Source of the DNA: Branchiostoma floridae | Taxonomy: Eukaryota; Chordata; Leptocardii; Amphioxiformes; Branchiostomatidae | Assembly (NCBI RefSeq): GCF_000003815.2 | Contig: NC_049990.1 | Span: forward strand, 9,501,539 to 9,565,538 | Length of the DNA: 64,000 nucleotides | Direction of reading: 5' to 3' | Shown: positions 14,301-29,300 of the stretch, piece after piece | How the letters are laid out: each line of letters starts with the position of its first letter | How positions within the stretch are numbered: position 1 is the first letter of the stretch | Notes under the pieces: model-generated | Seen by the model: only the letters and a program-made list of their open reading frames with translations | Databases searched by the model: none | Told to the model about the DNA's origin: nothing | Made by a program: the position numbers and the translations under genes

Positions 14301-17300
14301 GAGAAGGGCTTATGAGACTTCTGTATGATATATACTTTAATGTTGAAGGAGAAATTAGATTCATAAAGTACAAGAAATAACAGTAGAGCAGCAGGTTTTG
14401 GCAGCTCTCCAAAAATCTAAATTGTCTTGCAAATCAAAATGTTGCACACTGTCGAGAAATAATTGGGTATATGGCATAAGCAGTGTGTGTATCCCATTGG
14501 ACTGGCATCAACAAAAACCTACGTCAACTGTTTTTAGGGAAGGAAAAACCCAAGGACGGACTGGGTCGATATCAGTAAGTTCTGGTGTGTCATGTCTCCT
14601 AAAATCCCGGGTCTGTCCTTGAATAAGTCCATTCACTTTGAAAAACAAGTTTGCAGACACATTATAACGTGAAGGAAGACAGGCCATGTTGGCTGATTGG
14701 ATGCCAAGTCGCTAATCCTCTTTTCCATCATGTAGCCTGTAGCCAGCGATGACCCTTGCGCGACCTTTACCAGTCTTTTGTTGCCCCTGGCTGGCCACCT
14801 TCCAACAGTCCGCACCCACACACAGAAACAACCCTGCAAAATATTTGCTGCCACAGTCACTAGGTAACCCGCCTATGAAGTATCACACGGACGTTTCAAT
14901 GGGTGACAAAAGGTGTTCAAGACGCGCCCCAGCAACATTCTTTGGCATCCAAGCCCAACACTTGGAAGGAGATATTTATTTGTGTAGGGAGTACAGGGAA
15001 TTCCCCACGCTGTAGTTGTTAATTAGTGCAACTGATTAGCAGTTGTGTCAGACCATGTTTATTGTGGTACAAGGTGACAAGTTAATTTGTGGTACAAGGT
15101 GTCAGCCAATATAAGGTAGGCAGTACCGAAGATTTGGGACAGTACCAAAATTCTGAAAAGGGGTGTAAAAGCATGACTTCTTAAAAAAATATGTGTATCC
15201 TAGATTAGATTTTGGAACAAAAAAGTTTTAAGATACTGAACAAATTTGTAAAAGTTTATGTTGGCTATTATGAATAAACTAATAAGTATTGATGCCACCT
15301 AAATATTTAACTTTGATACGTCATTTCAAATTGACAGAATCACTTAGAATTAAGCCTGAAAAAGTCTGTTACATTGCTGCGTAAAACATTCAACATATTT
15401 CTGATTGGTTACGTTAAAGGATAGATAACATAAAAAGGTACTTCAACCATTACGCAATGATGTCAATTTTTAGTTTTCTCACAACGGCCACAAAAGCTGA
15501 AAGCAAAATCGACATTTGTATGCAGAATCAATGATTCTCCGTCTCTTGAACTGACCCGCACCATAACTGAAACCAAACGAATTTGTCCCCAGTCCCAAAT
15601 TGGACGTTATCAAAGGTGGCAGCCCAGCTTAATAGTGGCGGGATGGCGTACAGTATTGAGAGCAGGCAGCCCTGTGTAGAGAGATAAGGCTCAGTAGATA
15701 ACACACATGGTGACTGATTGTTACCTACACTGTACCAGGCTGCACCGAAGGCTATCGCATGTGGCCACTACAAAATGCTGTCATCCTGTCTGTGTGTGAA
15801 AAGAAAGATGTGTTTATATTAGATTTACCGTAAATGTGTTGAAGTGGGCTCAAAAATATTCCAGAGTTTCACCAACTTGCCATTTTTATGGATTTATTAA
15901 ATTGTGAAAAGGCTCATGCAGTTTTCATGATTTGGGTCATTTTCTTGGATGAAACAGAATATTCTATCACAAAATCAATGCTTTAACAAGGTGTAAGGAA
16001 TTCTAAATTCAACAATATTAGAGAAAATGTAGGCTTTGTTTTGTGAGAGAAAATGGTGCTTTTCTTGTAACTGTGTTTGCTGCTTGTTTTCCTATGATCA
16101 GATATTTATTATGGCATGGTCGTTTTGGTGGCGGATAGCCTGTTTTATTAGCAACAATAATTTTCTGGACATATGTCTAGACGTAGGATCATGACGTGAC
16201 AGTCGTAAAGAAAAAGGACGTGATCAATATGCAATCAGAAAACATACGATCAGAAATCATCAAAGGGTTTTTCTCCGACACCAATTGTATCAATAACGTA
16301 GCAGGGTAGACAATAACTCTGAGCAAATTTGATTATCATAACGGCACTGGACAGAAGAGGTTTTTAGAGTGGTCCCGACGCCAGTCTGTCTGAGCGACGG
16401 GATAGAAGGCTGAGGCGGGGTTGTGTACGGTGTGAGGAGATCTGACCAACCTTGTCATGTCGCTCCTATGGGGTTACTGTCAGGGTCATAGGGCACTCGG
16501 GGCAGTAAAAATGCATCTAGAGTGTGTTTGGTTATTAATGAACAAGATTGAAGAATCACGGCAGGTTGGTCTTGTCGAAAATAGCAAGGAGAAAGATCCA
16601 AGAGGTGAAACTTGATTAGTCCAAACTGAAGGAGAAGTTGGTACATGTTTGTGTTGAATTTTTTATGCAAGGTCTTATTGCTCTTAGATTCTTTTCCCTG
16701 AGGGAAATGATCTTTGCTGACTTGGAATGTCATGATTTTTGACAAGGAGGTTCTTATAAATCTTCAGTTTTCTTTTTCCATTCCACTTATTTTGCTGATT
16801 CACGTAAGGTTAAGAATGTCCAGCAGGAAAACTGATAACAAATGATGCACTATGTGTATTGATGGAAGATTGTTGGCTGGTGACACAGGTATGCTCAAAT
16901 AGTCTGCTGTATGAAGTGGTCAACCAGTCTACATCATGTGTAAGAGCGTGGGTGGGAGGGGGGTGTAAGTGAACATGTATAAAGAGATCTGGTATTCCAA
17001 AGTAGCCATGGGGTATTTACTCTAAGAGTGGCGACAAATCACAAAAGGGTAGAGTAGATAGCATTCAGAACCTTGGGGCAAGCTTTTTATAGGCGACCAA
17101 ACAGGCAGATCCCAGTCTAGATAAGGTTGGTGGGCGAGATTCCATCTATCAGGAATGGTCCGCTGCCATCAATCCCTCTCTGTACTCTCCCTCCGAGTGG
17201 GCGCTGCATTAGCGATCTCAGCTGGCAAGGGCATCACGCTCGCCATCACTCCGTACGGAAACTCCCCTCGTCAATACCTACAGATAAGTAGATGATATGC

Positions 17301-20300
17301 GTCGGACGTCGCGTCCCGATCTCCATGGCGAACCCAGACATGCCGTGAATGTTTTGCGACCAATTTGAAGATGGGGGAATACCGCGGTGCGTGTTGCAGA
17401 TGGGAGATAAGGCATCGAGGTGGCTCACTGGGCACTCAACTTCTGTCTTTCCGCGCGGATGAACGTCTGTCGGTGGGACAGTGAGTCCAGATGATAACAA
17501 TGACCGCTTTTGGCTATGAATAACTACCTGTGCGGCATGACACGTCTCAGCTAAGGTCTTCAAAGGTTGTCTTAGGGGTCGTGTAAGAAGATGGGGTCAT
17601 GTAAAAAGATGCTTGGCCCTGGGCAGAAAGTTGTTGATAAAACTAAATGTCTTCATTTGGTCCCCCAAGGTACTTTTGGAATGTCCTTTATCTGAGCTAA
17701 GGCATGCAACTCTATGCTAAAGCAAAAGATTCCAATGATTCTTACATATCGCTGATACTTAGCTCTTTATTGGATTGAGATATTTTACAATAGATAGCAG
17801 GAGAATTTCTATGTAGCATGTCACATCTAGAAGATTTGTTAGCCAAAGTGTCCAGTACCATCATTAGAAACTTGAAGTAACAACATGAGAATATGGAAAA
17901 TAACTTCCCAAGTTCAAAGAGACAACTGTTACTTGAATCATAGTTCAAAGATTGTCTCTGTTTTTCTACTGCACTGCAGTGGGTGAGATTCAAATTCTAA
18001 ACTCAACTTACACAGACTATCCCTGCCCTTTCCAGTGACTGTCCCTGCCCTTTCCTTGCTATATCAAAGTCCTTAATGTATTCATCAGCACTTCATGACA
18101 CATAAAGTTTGCTAAGAAATCTGTCCAGCATACAATTCTATTTGCTTTTATCTCAAATATTCCTGGGCAAAATTACAAATTGTTTCCTCAATGGTTTCCT
18201 GCTTAAGAAATTAAAAAGAACGAAACACAATTTGCTATTATGGGAATAGATATATATGCGAAGGACAACTGTAGATGTTTTTTTTTTAGTAAACTTCTGT
18301 CTTTTGGGGAATGAACATTTGTGGTTGTATGTTAAAGACGAAAACAGTTCATTTGATGAAACTAGGTTGTCAGAAATTCCTGAGTAGTGATGTCAGCCCG
18401 ATCCCAGCCCGATCCCACCACACTGTGCCAGGATTCTGTATGTATTTCCATCCCAATCTGCCCCCTGAATCATGTTGTGACCCCAAACACAAACATTTTT
18501 GCAGGCGTCTGCACAAAGTTTGTAGACGCCTACACCGCTTGGCTGGGACTACGGCCAATATTCCCCTGCAGATGATCAAAGCATTTCTCTGTCTGGATGC
18601 TTCGCATATACTAGACAGGTATGGTGGAACGGTAAAAATACATGTGTGGAACGTTTGCCAGTGACTTTCCGGTACTTCTGAGTCAGTGAGTTTTAACCAG
18701 GAGGCTATTAGTTTCTTTGGTTTGAAGCACACTTGAGGTTTGTTTGGCTAGATAGCAGATTACTTGGTATATCTCAAAGAATAAGGAGCAGGGAAGGTAT
18801 CTGGTAGGTAAAATAGTCTCACCTAGAAAGTTGAGTGGACATAGATATCCTACCAAAGTCATGGGAAAGGGGAGGACAGTGCCAAGTTGACTGTTACAAA
18901 TGGAAGTGTACTGGTTCAAAAGCGCCACCTAGCAGCTGTAAAAGATACTGCAGCAAACTGATGTGCCAATGGTTTCAAAGCCTTGTTTCCAAACAGAAAT
19001 TCCAATTGAATATACATTTGCATGTTGTTCTAATGGTGATACAAGAATGCCACCTAGCAGTTTGTAGAGATATAACAGTGTCATTGGTCACATGATGTAA
19101 AAAAAATGGAACTTAATTGCCCTCTATCGAGCTACCAGTCAACTACACTCTTCTGTGATTTATTTCTTTCCTTATATAGAATAAACTTTTCATGGTGATC
19201 ATTACAATGAACATCATAAGTAAAGCATTCATATCAATTCCCCTGTTTGGCTATACGAAGTAGAAGACTTCACCTTCACCATGTGGAGATACACTACTAG
19301 TACCTCTTCATGGGTGCAGTGATTCCCTTTTCCACAAGGAGGCACTATTGCATTAGGGCGCACTATTGACCTTTGCAAGAAGTTGCATTCTTCATTGTTT
19401 TCTTCCTCAAACATTACAGAGCTTTCAATTCTGCAATTTTATGGTCCCTCCCGTCTAGTTCCATGATTCTTCCCTCAGTATTTTTTTGTTTAAATCTTTT
19501 TACTGAAGAGCATTGTCATGATAGAAAATGGTGCTGTATCATTTTGAGCGCTCTTCTACTTCACCTTTTGTGTTATTTCTTCACAACTGATTTCATGCAG
19601 ATAATTTAGTATCATATTTCATTTTCATTTTTAATGCAGACCATGAAAAACATTTTATACAAATAAAATACGTCTTTTTTTTCCTGCATTGAAAACTATT
19701 CTGCTAGAGTATTATTTATCTTGAAGGTTTAATACCATACCGTTTGTTTTTTTCTTCATCATCACCTGAACACTAAAGATAATCTACATTTCACAGTTGC
19801 AGGCCATGTCAAAATGTTGTCAATGATAATCTTTCTTTGAAGAATTTTGTGATGTTGTAGCCAGTCAAAATACTTAGACATATTCTTGCTGTCATACCAC
19901 TGCTCACTAGAGGGCGCTGCTAAGCCATAGCTAAGTTGACTGTCCCTTTGTCCAGTCTAAGGCTGTTATCAGTCATCTCGCATTGATCAGTGTCTTTCAA
20001 TAATCCCTACATCAACTCTTATCAATAGAATGGCTTGTAAGATTTGTATGTCATTTGCTGTGTGTATAGTCATCAATTGATTTATAAAATCTTGACTGGA
20101 ATTATTTTCTTTGTGTCATCGTCATACAAAAACCAACCCTTGCACACCCTCCATGTTTTACAGATATACAATCCCTGTCGTAGACAACGGCTTCCAAGCA
20201 CAGCGGTTCAACCCTGAATTGAGAGTAGACAAAGAAGACGCCACCATCGTCAACATCATCGACAAATTAAAACACATCAAAGAGGTGAGGCCTGTCACAG

Positions 20301-23300
20301 TATCATAACATTCAAACACCATATTTGTTAAACTATTTTCTTATTTGCTCTTTTGTCTTTGGTACCGAAAAAAGCTTGTAACAAGAATAACAGGGCATAT
20401 GTCAAAGGTAACATCATATTTAAGGCATTCCATAATCCGTCATGTCAATAGGAGTGTATCCATATATAGGTTATGAATAATACATGTCAGACCTTCTGTC
20501 ACGGCCATGAATGAATCATTTGCTGACCTATGACCTCCCAATTCTCTGTGCTGATTGGTGGATAATGTCAGGTGCCTTTGGTAAGGTCATTTGGGGGAGA
20601 CCTTCATTTTGTATTGACAGAAGCCTCGAATATTTTGTTGTTTAGTTTGAAACGGATTTATGTAACGAAACAAAGGCTTAATTGTCAGAATTTTGTTAAA
20701 TATTGAAACCTATTTCTGAAAAAGAGATATTAAGCTTAATTATTGTTGAGTCCACGTAGATTAATAGAGAGTTATTTGATCCTGATATTTTCTTATCTCT
20801 AAAACTAACAAAGACATTACTATTGATGAAGGTAGACAACACAAAGCCTGTCATATCGCTGAGATCTACAGATGTGTCTTCAATTTCCCCGCCCAAATTG
20901 ACAAATTGAATAGTCCGCTGGTAGGTCACGGAATGGTGGGCGTGGTCCCAGGAAATATCAAAGATTCATGAGGAGCTAAAACCAGAAAATTCCGCCAGAA
21001 AATTGTAGACATTGATTTGGTAGAAGGAAAGGGTGAAGCATGCCACTAGTTAAAACTTTGGAAAAGATTTGATCAGATGACTACATTATTTTGGGACGGG
21101 GGTGGATGTCACTAAAATTTGACTGTAATCTTGGACCTATTTTTACTATTATAGTCATTTTGGCTTTTGAATAGAAAACGAAAAGTTATACCTTTGGTGT
21201 AGGCCTGAATGAAGTTGATTTGCAAAAGGGAAGGGCGGAGAATCTTTAATCTCACCCCTTTGAATAAAGTGGTAGACCCGGAGGTAAGAAGTAGGTCGTA
21301 TAGGTATTGTAAGTCTGGGTGTGTCGGACAGGTTATAAATGAATCATCAGGCAGGTGCATTTACTATTCACTCTGTGCCTGACAGATACCCACAGGAGGA
21401 TTGGGACCAGGCTTTGAAGTCTGTGAATCTCTGGGATATCCCAGCGTGTTCGCTCGGCTTCAGATCTAGGAGGATTCCTTATAGGAACAAATGACAATAA
21501 GAGCTGATAGAATAAGACGGGATGACGGCAGGGACTTCTTGTAGCACAGAAGAGCTTAACGTCTTAGGAGCATACAAATTACAAGTCTCAAGAGTCTTAG
21601 AATGTAGAGGTTCTTCGAAAGGTTTTTTTAGATGTTAAAGCATCGTGTCTCTCTTTTCAGCCTGAAAACTTAGACGTTGTAATACTTGTCTGTTAGTTTG
21701 TAAGCTGATGCTGTAAGTGAGATAATGAAAAAGGCCCCTAAACTGGGTGAAGTTTGAAAGCTATTCACAAATCCCATTCACTTGGGGTTAGCTTCTAAAA
21801 GGAAGACAAGCAGTACTTTTCTTGATGTGTGTCTAGGGACAACGCCCTCATTTTTCTGTCCAATCAACGGCAAACACAAATTGCAAATTGTCGGAATGTT
21901 TCGCCGTAACCATATGTTTCTGCACTGCTTAGGGAATAGCGTTCCTTTAAGACGAAGAAATTGAGCAAATGGTGACCAATTGGCTAATTACGGTAATATA
22001 GTCTGTCGAGGTTAGCGTGATGGATTGATGGCGGCGGGATGACAGGGTCCAGACCGTCCCGCCGCCGCGGCGTGCGTTAACAGACGTGTCAGCATGCCGG
22101 TCACGTCTCCCGTCAGTGGGCCTCCGATCCTGACTAGTACAGGCTTCCTTAATCCTACTATTTTAGTGCAGGGATTATCTTGTCATCTTTGCAAAGATGG
22201 ATTATGCTGAAACCTTAGTCTGTGGGCTGGAGCGGAACTGGATAAATGGATAGTTATTAATACATTATCATGATATTGAGGAAGTGGGCCATAGAGTGAG
22301 GGAAAGTTGATGAGATATTGACAATAATCTGGATTTAAAATGAAATCCATCTTTTCTTCAAGGATTCTTTGTAAATGCATGCAATTGCTCGATTGGAAAT
22401 CCTCCCCCTAGCAGCTTCCATTCAAACTGCAGAAACCCATTCTGAACACATCCGGGAATAACTTGATACTTTAGAAAAAAGAAACCTGTTCCTTCCTGTA
22501 GGAATCTCTCTTTTCACACCAGCCATTCTAGTGGAAAAAATACCATGTATTATTTATTACCTTAGTGTAATCCCAGACAATCTGAACCCATATGTGTTGG
22601 AAAGCTGTAGTCATTTTTTTGCCCAGCATATCTTGGGTCGAATTACTACGCTAGGTAATGGGGTACTCTTTGGTAGAAAAGGATACCCCTTTACTTTTAG
22701 TAGAGAAACTTCTTCCTGCTGCTGAATCAAATGGTACCCATGAAGAAGTACTATATAGCACTTTATTTATGAGCATTTCTACTCCCCAGATGAGCAGGCC
22801 CCATGTGCATAGGTGAGCCTTAAGCCCGGAGCTATGGCCATCATGGCTTTTAGATGGGGCTGGGGCAATTGACCTCTTGCCCAAGATGATGGGAATACAA
22901 GCACAAGGGTCCTCGCATTGTCTAGTGAACGGTAAATCTACCGTTTCAATGGCGGGAGGAGGGCGTTTATCGTTTTTCATTTTTCGCTGCATTGTTTGGC
23001 CTTTTTTCGGCTCCCAGTTGCTATGCGGATAGTAATGGATTGGAAGCAATGGCCTACTTTTTATTTATCTTTTGAAAAATGTAACAGTCTTGGTTTCTAA
23101 GGTAATGAGCTTTGTCTAATGTAGTTGGTCTGACCAAATACAAAACATTTTGATGTACAGAAATCATATTCTTAATTCTGACCAAATGAAAGGATGCTCA
23201 TTGCAAATTTTCATCTCAAGTTACCGAGTGCCTCCTAAAGAGCTAAAGGAAAGAATGCTCCTTCGACCCAAACCTGAGATTATTGAACCTAAAGAAGTAA

Positions 23301-26300
23301 AAGCCCCGACAGGTGCGTGTTTATTGAATGTCTATGAATAATGGACCTGTTGATGTATTAATAGCAGATTTAATGACCCCTGACAGGCCTTGTCTGGAGA
23401 GTAATTTTCCCTCTTCACACCTCTATATGCGCTAAGATCCCAGTTATTAATTTGATATTACCCCAAAAGTCTCCACTATAGCTTAACAGAAACTTTCCTA
23501 AATTATGACAGTCCTAACCTAGTTACACGAAAGCCGTTATGTCTCTCTGTGTAGGGTGAATGTTAGTTGGACATTACCTGATGTGGAATGGCCAGGTCGT
23601 GTGTTCTTCACATCCCATCTTGGTCGTAAGAATCTATTATTCATGGCCAGCACGACTTGAATTTTGCCTCCATGATTCGCGTTGAGTGGCGCCCATTCCT
23701 CGCTGACCCCCGGCCATTATTCATGACGAGAGGTAATATCCACCCAGGGGTAGGCTTCGGGCAATTTTCCATTAATAGAAAAAACATGCTGTAAGTTTGA
23801 CAGATAGCGCTCCCCCCACTGTGCGAAGTTATAACTTATATCGTGTAATAAGCAGACACGATATTGCGGAGCCGACGAAATGTTCAATATTTCATTATAG
23901 GTGTGAACATGTAATCCACATTGATTTTTTAAAACCAAAGTCAGCTTCGATCAATAGATTCTATCTGGTCAGTTTCACCAAACAGAGGTGATAGAATGGG
24001 GAAATTGGAATAAGACTGTCCAAAGCTTCTAGCACAGAAATTTCAGTTTCTTGTGTTGGTGATCAACCATTTATGTAGGACATGAAAAAAGAGTCACTTG
24101 TTTTGGCTTCCATTTCAGTATCAATTAGTTACAAACTTTAAAAGATTGGTGTTGAATTCTAATGTTTCCTTTTCTCTTATTGTTCAGTATACATTAGTTT
24201 AAAGGATGGGCCTCCAGGTAAACAAAAATGTGATCATCCTTTTGGACAGCCAAAGATTGTGAGTCATGGTATCACACTTTGCTACACATGTATAGAAGTT
24301 CTTACATATCGTTATTGGATGCTAGAATGTACATCTGGCTAAAACAAATGTTACTTTGATCCGTTTGATGATGAATAAGTCTTTAAAAAAGTAACATCAT
24401 CAACTCAATGGAACAAAGATGACCATTTGCTTTGACCCAGCAATCATTACACAAAGAGTCATGGCCATTACGGATCAGAGGGTATTACAGAAATGACCAT
24501 CCAGACCACAAATGTGGCGCGATCTGTATCTGACCCGCTTATCCTCCGGGCTACATGAAGACCCCGACACCACCAACAAATCCTAACGATCGTGCCATGA
24601 AGATAAAAGATGGTCATTACGGCTAAGTAGCCCCCCTAATGATGTAACACTGACCCTGACGACCTAGGTAGGAAAGGTCACGGAACTACTGATCCCAGAA
24701 TGTATGACGAGAATTTCTGACTCTTCTTCATCTATCTGTCTGTGTCTTCTTCCCTTGAAACCATCGCAGGTTGTGCTGGTGATTATGATAGGTGAAATTG
24801 TTAAGCCCCGACGTCTTCAGTTTTCGATTTTGGCCCTCCTGACATCAATGGCTCATTGTATGCACAGGTCATCATGCCGAAGCGATCTGTATGAATGTCC
24901 TGTGACCTCCCTAACCCCGAGCATGTAGGGAACAGGCCATAAGACAGATAAACGTACCATTAACAAATTGCAGAAAATAAATAGTACCAAATTAATATGA
25001 AATGATCTGGCTTGGAGAGATCGGCACAATGGTCATTTGGCCGGCGCATCCAAGAGGCAATTAGGTAGGGGTGAGGGGCAAATGGGCGTAATCTTAACTA
25101 ATGGTGGCAGCGATTTTGTTTCATTACGTTTCATGGCCAGTCGTCTACATCTGCGACGTGTTACAAACGAGAAGGCATGGTAATCGCATGACTCATCCTA
25201 CTGGGAAAATTACATCATTTGTTATCAAACCACCGTTTCCAGCTCTGTCTGACTGGGGTTTAGGCAAGTAGGCACAGCATGTGGCTAACAAAATTCTACC
25301 TACTTCATTAATAGTCGTCTCAATGCCTGGTCACAGCCAATATGAAAACTGAAATTCCTGCTGGGATTAGGGTACACAGGGAGTGGCCTTGAAGTTGTGC
25401 AAACATATAGGAATCCTCTCATCCTAAAATCCTCCAAGTCAAAATATATCTTGCTCTATAAAACATGAACATGATGATCGTAAACGTATCCACATCGTAA
25501 GCATGGAATATTCAGTGAATCAAGGACAAAAAAAATTGCAAACCTACCTTCTGTAACTGTGGTCGTTTAGCTCTCTCCATCAGGTTTCTTGTTCCTTTGT
25601 GTTGAAGACTTTGAGGACATGTCTCTGTCAGTATCACACAGCTTTCACTACTACCTCATCATTCTATTAGTATATTAAAATGCTGGCTCTGTGTTTGGGA
25701 GGGGGCAGTACCATTAAAGACCTGCTGTGACCCTCTTAACCCAGACATTCATAATACGCTCCCATTATTTCATGTGACATTTAGTTGAAGTCCCACCCGA
25801 CACCACTACTAATGTTGACAATGAATGCATCTTTGCCGCATCAATAAGTATACAGCACCAGAATCTGCATACTGATCAGGGCTGAGGTAATAAGAGATAT
25901 AAATCCTACGCATATTATATTGGGACTTAATTGCCTGCCTTTGACAATGTCTGATATAATTTCATTACCTCACAAGAATCACTCATGTCCATGCATGTGT
26001 AGGTGTAATAATCATGGGACACTGCAATCTACAGATGCTATTTCGTGTCCACTGAGAATAAAGATCTAAAATCAGTATTAATTTTGGTAATATCCTGGAG
26101 TGTGGCCTTTTAGTAGTTTTGACAACATTGAAAGTAGTGAAAATATTGGTTATGGTAATAGCATTGCTCGCTGAGTCATTGCAAACGATATTACAGAATG
26201 TACGAGTAACCCAGATGGAATGAAACGATGGGAGGAAGAATTCATTTTCCACAGGTTTGAATGTGTAGGTTACAAAGTCATGCCATGAATAATGTGATAG

Positions 26301-29300
26301 CGGAGGTAGGAAGTTGCAACAGTAGCGCACCAACGCCCAAAGTCCCACCGAACACCTATCACGGATGGCAATAACGGCCCTCGGAGAATTGCGCTCCACA
26401 GTAATGGACTCAATTACTCCCCGGCAAAATTTGTTGCCGTAGATTTCGGGGAATTCATTCAAATCACATCGCACAGCGGGGAGCAAGGGTGACCTTTCAG
26501 GTATTCAAATGCAGACAGTTGTTAATCGAGTGAAAGAATTCCAGTCTCAATGAGCCCTAATGGTGACGGCCAGCTTGTCAAATTGCTCATGCCTTTTAGA
26601 TGGAGTCCCTACTAATGGCTGTAAAAATATCCCAGCTGAGAATCAAAGAACACGACGGGATCAAACACGCGGAAAACCTTGACTTCCTGTACGTGTTGAC
26701 AAGGATGTTTGCTTTATGGCGTACACATGTTTTAATCTTACGTCATGTAGAGGCGAGAGAACTTTATGTGGGTTTAATGGCATAAATAAGCTTATTTATA
26801 AACATAGAACTACAAGTCTGGGTGTTCATAATTTATGAGTCCGTATTCAACACTGAAGGCCATCAGCCATCATTTCTATGTCGGACAAACGTGGTTGATA
26901 TGCACTGGCTTTAATGGACATCATGCAAATCAAGGGAAGAGAATTATTTCTGGAACTACAAATTGGACACCATCATTCCTAATCCTATGGTAGTCACACT
27001 GGTGTGTGCTGAATGTACTCTATAACATGACTTTTTGGGGAGGAAAGTGAGAAATATTTTGTGATCATGGTCTGTACCAATTCTAACTCATGCACTTGGC
27101 ATTGCCACGTATACAAATTGAGCCTGTTGAAAAGTGCCTTTTTCGAATAGTTTTTCAATCATTTAAGAATTCAAAAAGGTAATGACATCACATTTCACCT
27201 AGCTGTATTAGTAAGAGAAAAGAGTGGCATATCTGTTATATTGGTTCCCTCTTGATTCCTATTTTGTGACCCACCTTTTGTAGCCCCTTTGATATTTTAT
27301 CATCATCAAGATGAATCCATGTCTCAGATCCACCTCAAGTTACCTGTATCCCCGAGATTACTTTTATCTTCATAACGATACGGACTTGAGCAGAAACGCA
27401 ATAAAACGCACCCCAGGGCTTTGTGTTCTCAATAAGTATCGAACCCTAAACCCTTGGAGTGCTGACCCAAGTGGAGATTTGTATGAGATGGTTCCTGTCC
27501 TTGGTGCTGGAGAATTGGCTGTTGTAATAGGAAGATCATGGAAAGTAATGAAACGGAAGATATCGAAAAATAAGAAAGTTTGCAGTCTGACAGCTTTTCT
27601 TTGTCCACTTTTGGCCTTGGAAATGTTATGATGGATGATTTTCATGTGCACGCATTGATTTTGGCTAGTTTCCCAGCAAAAAAGATAACTCGGAACATTC
27701 AACAGATGAGCAATGATATGCTATAACGCTCGCGCAGAAGCAGAACTCCAGATTTACTGCAAGCAGAAAGTCTGTCCAGAATTTGCCAAGAAAGTATTTA
27801 AAAAAACAAGTTTGTGTGGTGAAACATCACAGAACAGGCTGACTTTTCTTGCCTTTGCTTCAAGTTGACTGAGGTTCTTCAGAGTATGTCATTCATTCAC
27901 AGAATTGAGTTTTGTACAGCCTTTGAACATAGTTAATTGCATCCTTTGTTGAGCCAATTTCATTGACTTCTTTTGAAGCTTGAGCTACAAGATAGTGTCT
28001 AGCAGTTCCTTGTGACACAGCGAATATCCCTGTCGCCCCATAAATTTAGAAAAGGACTTGTCAATACAGCTTCATCAGGCACAATCTGCCTTGAAATGTC
28101 AGCTGTAAACATTGGTCGGTCCGGGGCCTCAGAGCAATACCATCTCCAATGGAACGATATTGCCGACATGGGAGTAACGATTCCAATGGTGTGTAGCACA
28201 GCGATACTGATGCCGATGTAACGAGAGACAAACTTATCGCTCACTTCAAAAACTTCTCTCCGTACCATGAAGTCTTTGAAGGCTCTCAAGCGGAAGAATG
28301 TAGTAAGTCTGCGAGGGGAGAGGCCTTTTAGCTGGTTGAGAGTAGGCAGACCTAAGCCACCAAGATGTAGCGTAAACTATGCCGATGTGTTAAAATGTGT
28401 ACTGGAGTGACTCGAGAAGTTGTCAGTTAGATTTATGGCCCCTCTGCCAGCGAATGACTCGCCCTTATGCCTCTGACACCTACCCGTCCTTTTATTGATG
28501 TCTGCACGTAGCGAGGGCCACGGTACGACATGGTTTCATTGCACATCGGGCGTTATTGATTGGCAGCGAAGGCACCCACCGAGCCCGGATTATTGCCTAG
28601 TGGGTACATGGTATTTCCATCACTTGGCAAGGTATTACAGAATAATCTTGGGCTTGTTGTTGTGTCGCCTGACAGAACTAGTGCCATCTGTCTGCAAACT
28701 CAGACAGCGCACACAGAGCAGAAGGATCCCAGAAGCCGGGAGTTCATTAGTTTCTGTTTTACGATATTGCCTCCGTCAGAGAAAACAAATTGCTCTGATT
28801 CCGTAATTCAGGGCATTGATTATGCCTTGTTAACTGCTTGGAAGAAAATTACGTTTCCTAAGAAGATGAAAGAACAAGCTATCTTGCTGCTCGAAGATGA
28901 AAGATTCCAATATCTGTGAGGATTATTGGAAACGAACTTGACTCTGAAAGGCCAAAGCTATCCCCTAAGGACAGGGATTGGGAGGGGGTGGGTGACAAGT
29001 TGCTGAGGGTGGTGAGAGATGCTCAATCTCCGGCCTTCTGGGATGGCTCAGCCTGTCTGTTACTGTCAGCGATTTGCCCAAGCTAATTAATGGTTTATGG
29101 CAGGATTTTCACACACTGAAGTGAAATGGTAAGCTTAGGAAAAGACCACCTGAGGAATGTTGTGTCAAAAAACTTTTGAAAGTTCGTCTTGTCATACAGC
29201 ACCTAGACAGCAGTTTTTTCCTCTGCTTTTCTTTCATTTACTTTCATGGTGAGTCAGGTTTTCTTTCTAGTAGGAAGGGGATTCATGTTTTAGATAATCC

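Larger units (their letters stand above)
13597..20163 (+). other. Intron 5 of GPC3/5
   Basis: A 6.6 kb GT-AG intron. It holds three CTCF-like motifs (18922, 19047, 19904) and a short palindrome at 18503-18533. Moderately GC-rich islands around 16.3-17.6 kb have no coding frame and could be conserved non-coding sequence. Confidence 0.85.

Noticed and set aside
25983-26486. 167-codon open frame on the minus strand, the longest frame outside glypican exon 3
   Set aside because: No recognisable domain, no splice logic, and it lies in intron 6 in sequence with ordinary composition; one frame of this length is expected by chance in 64 kb.
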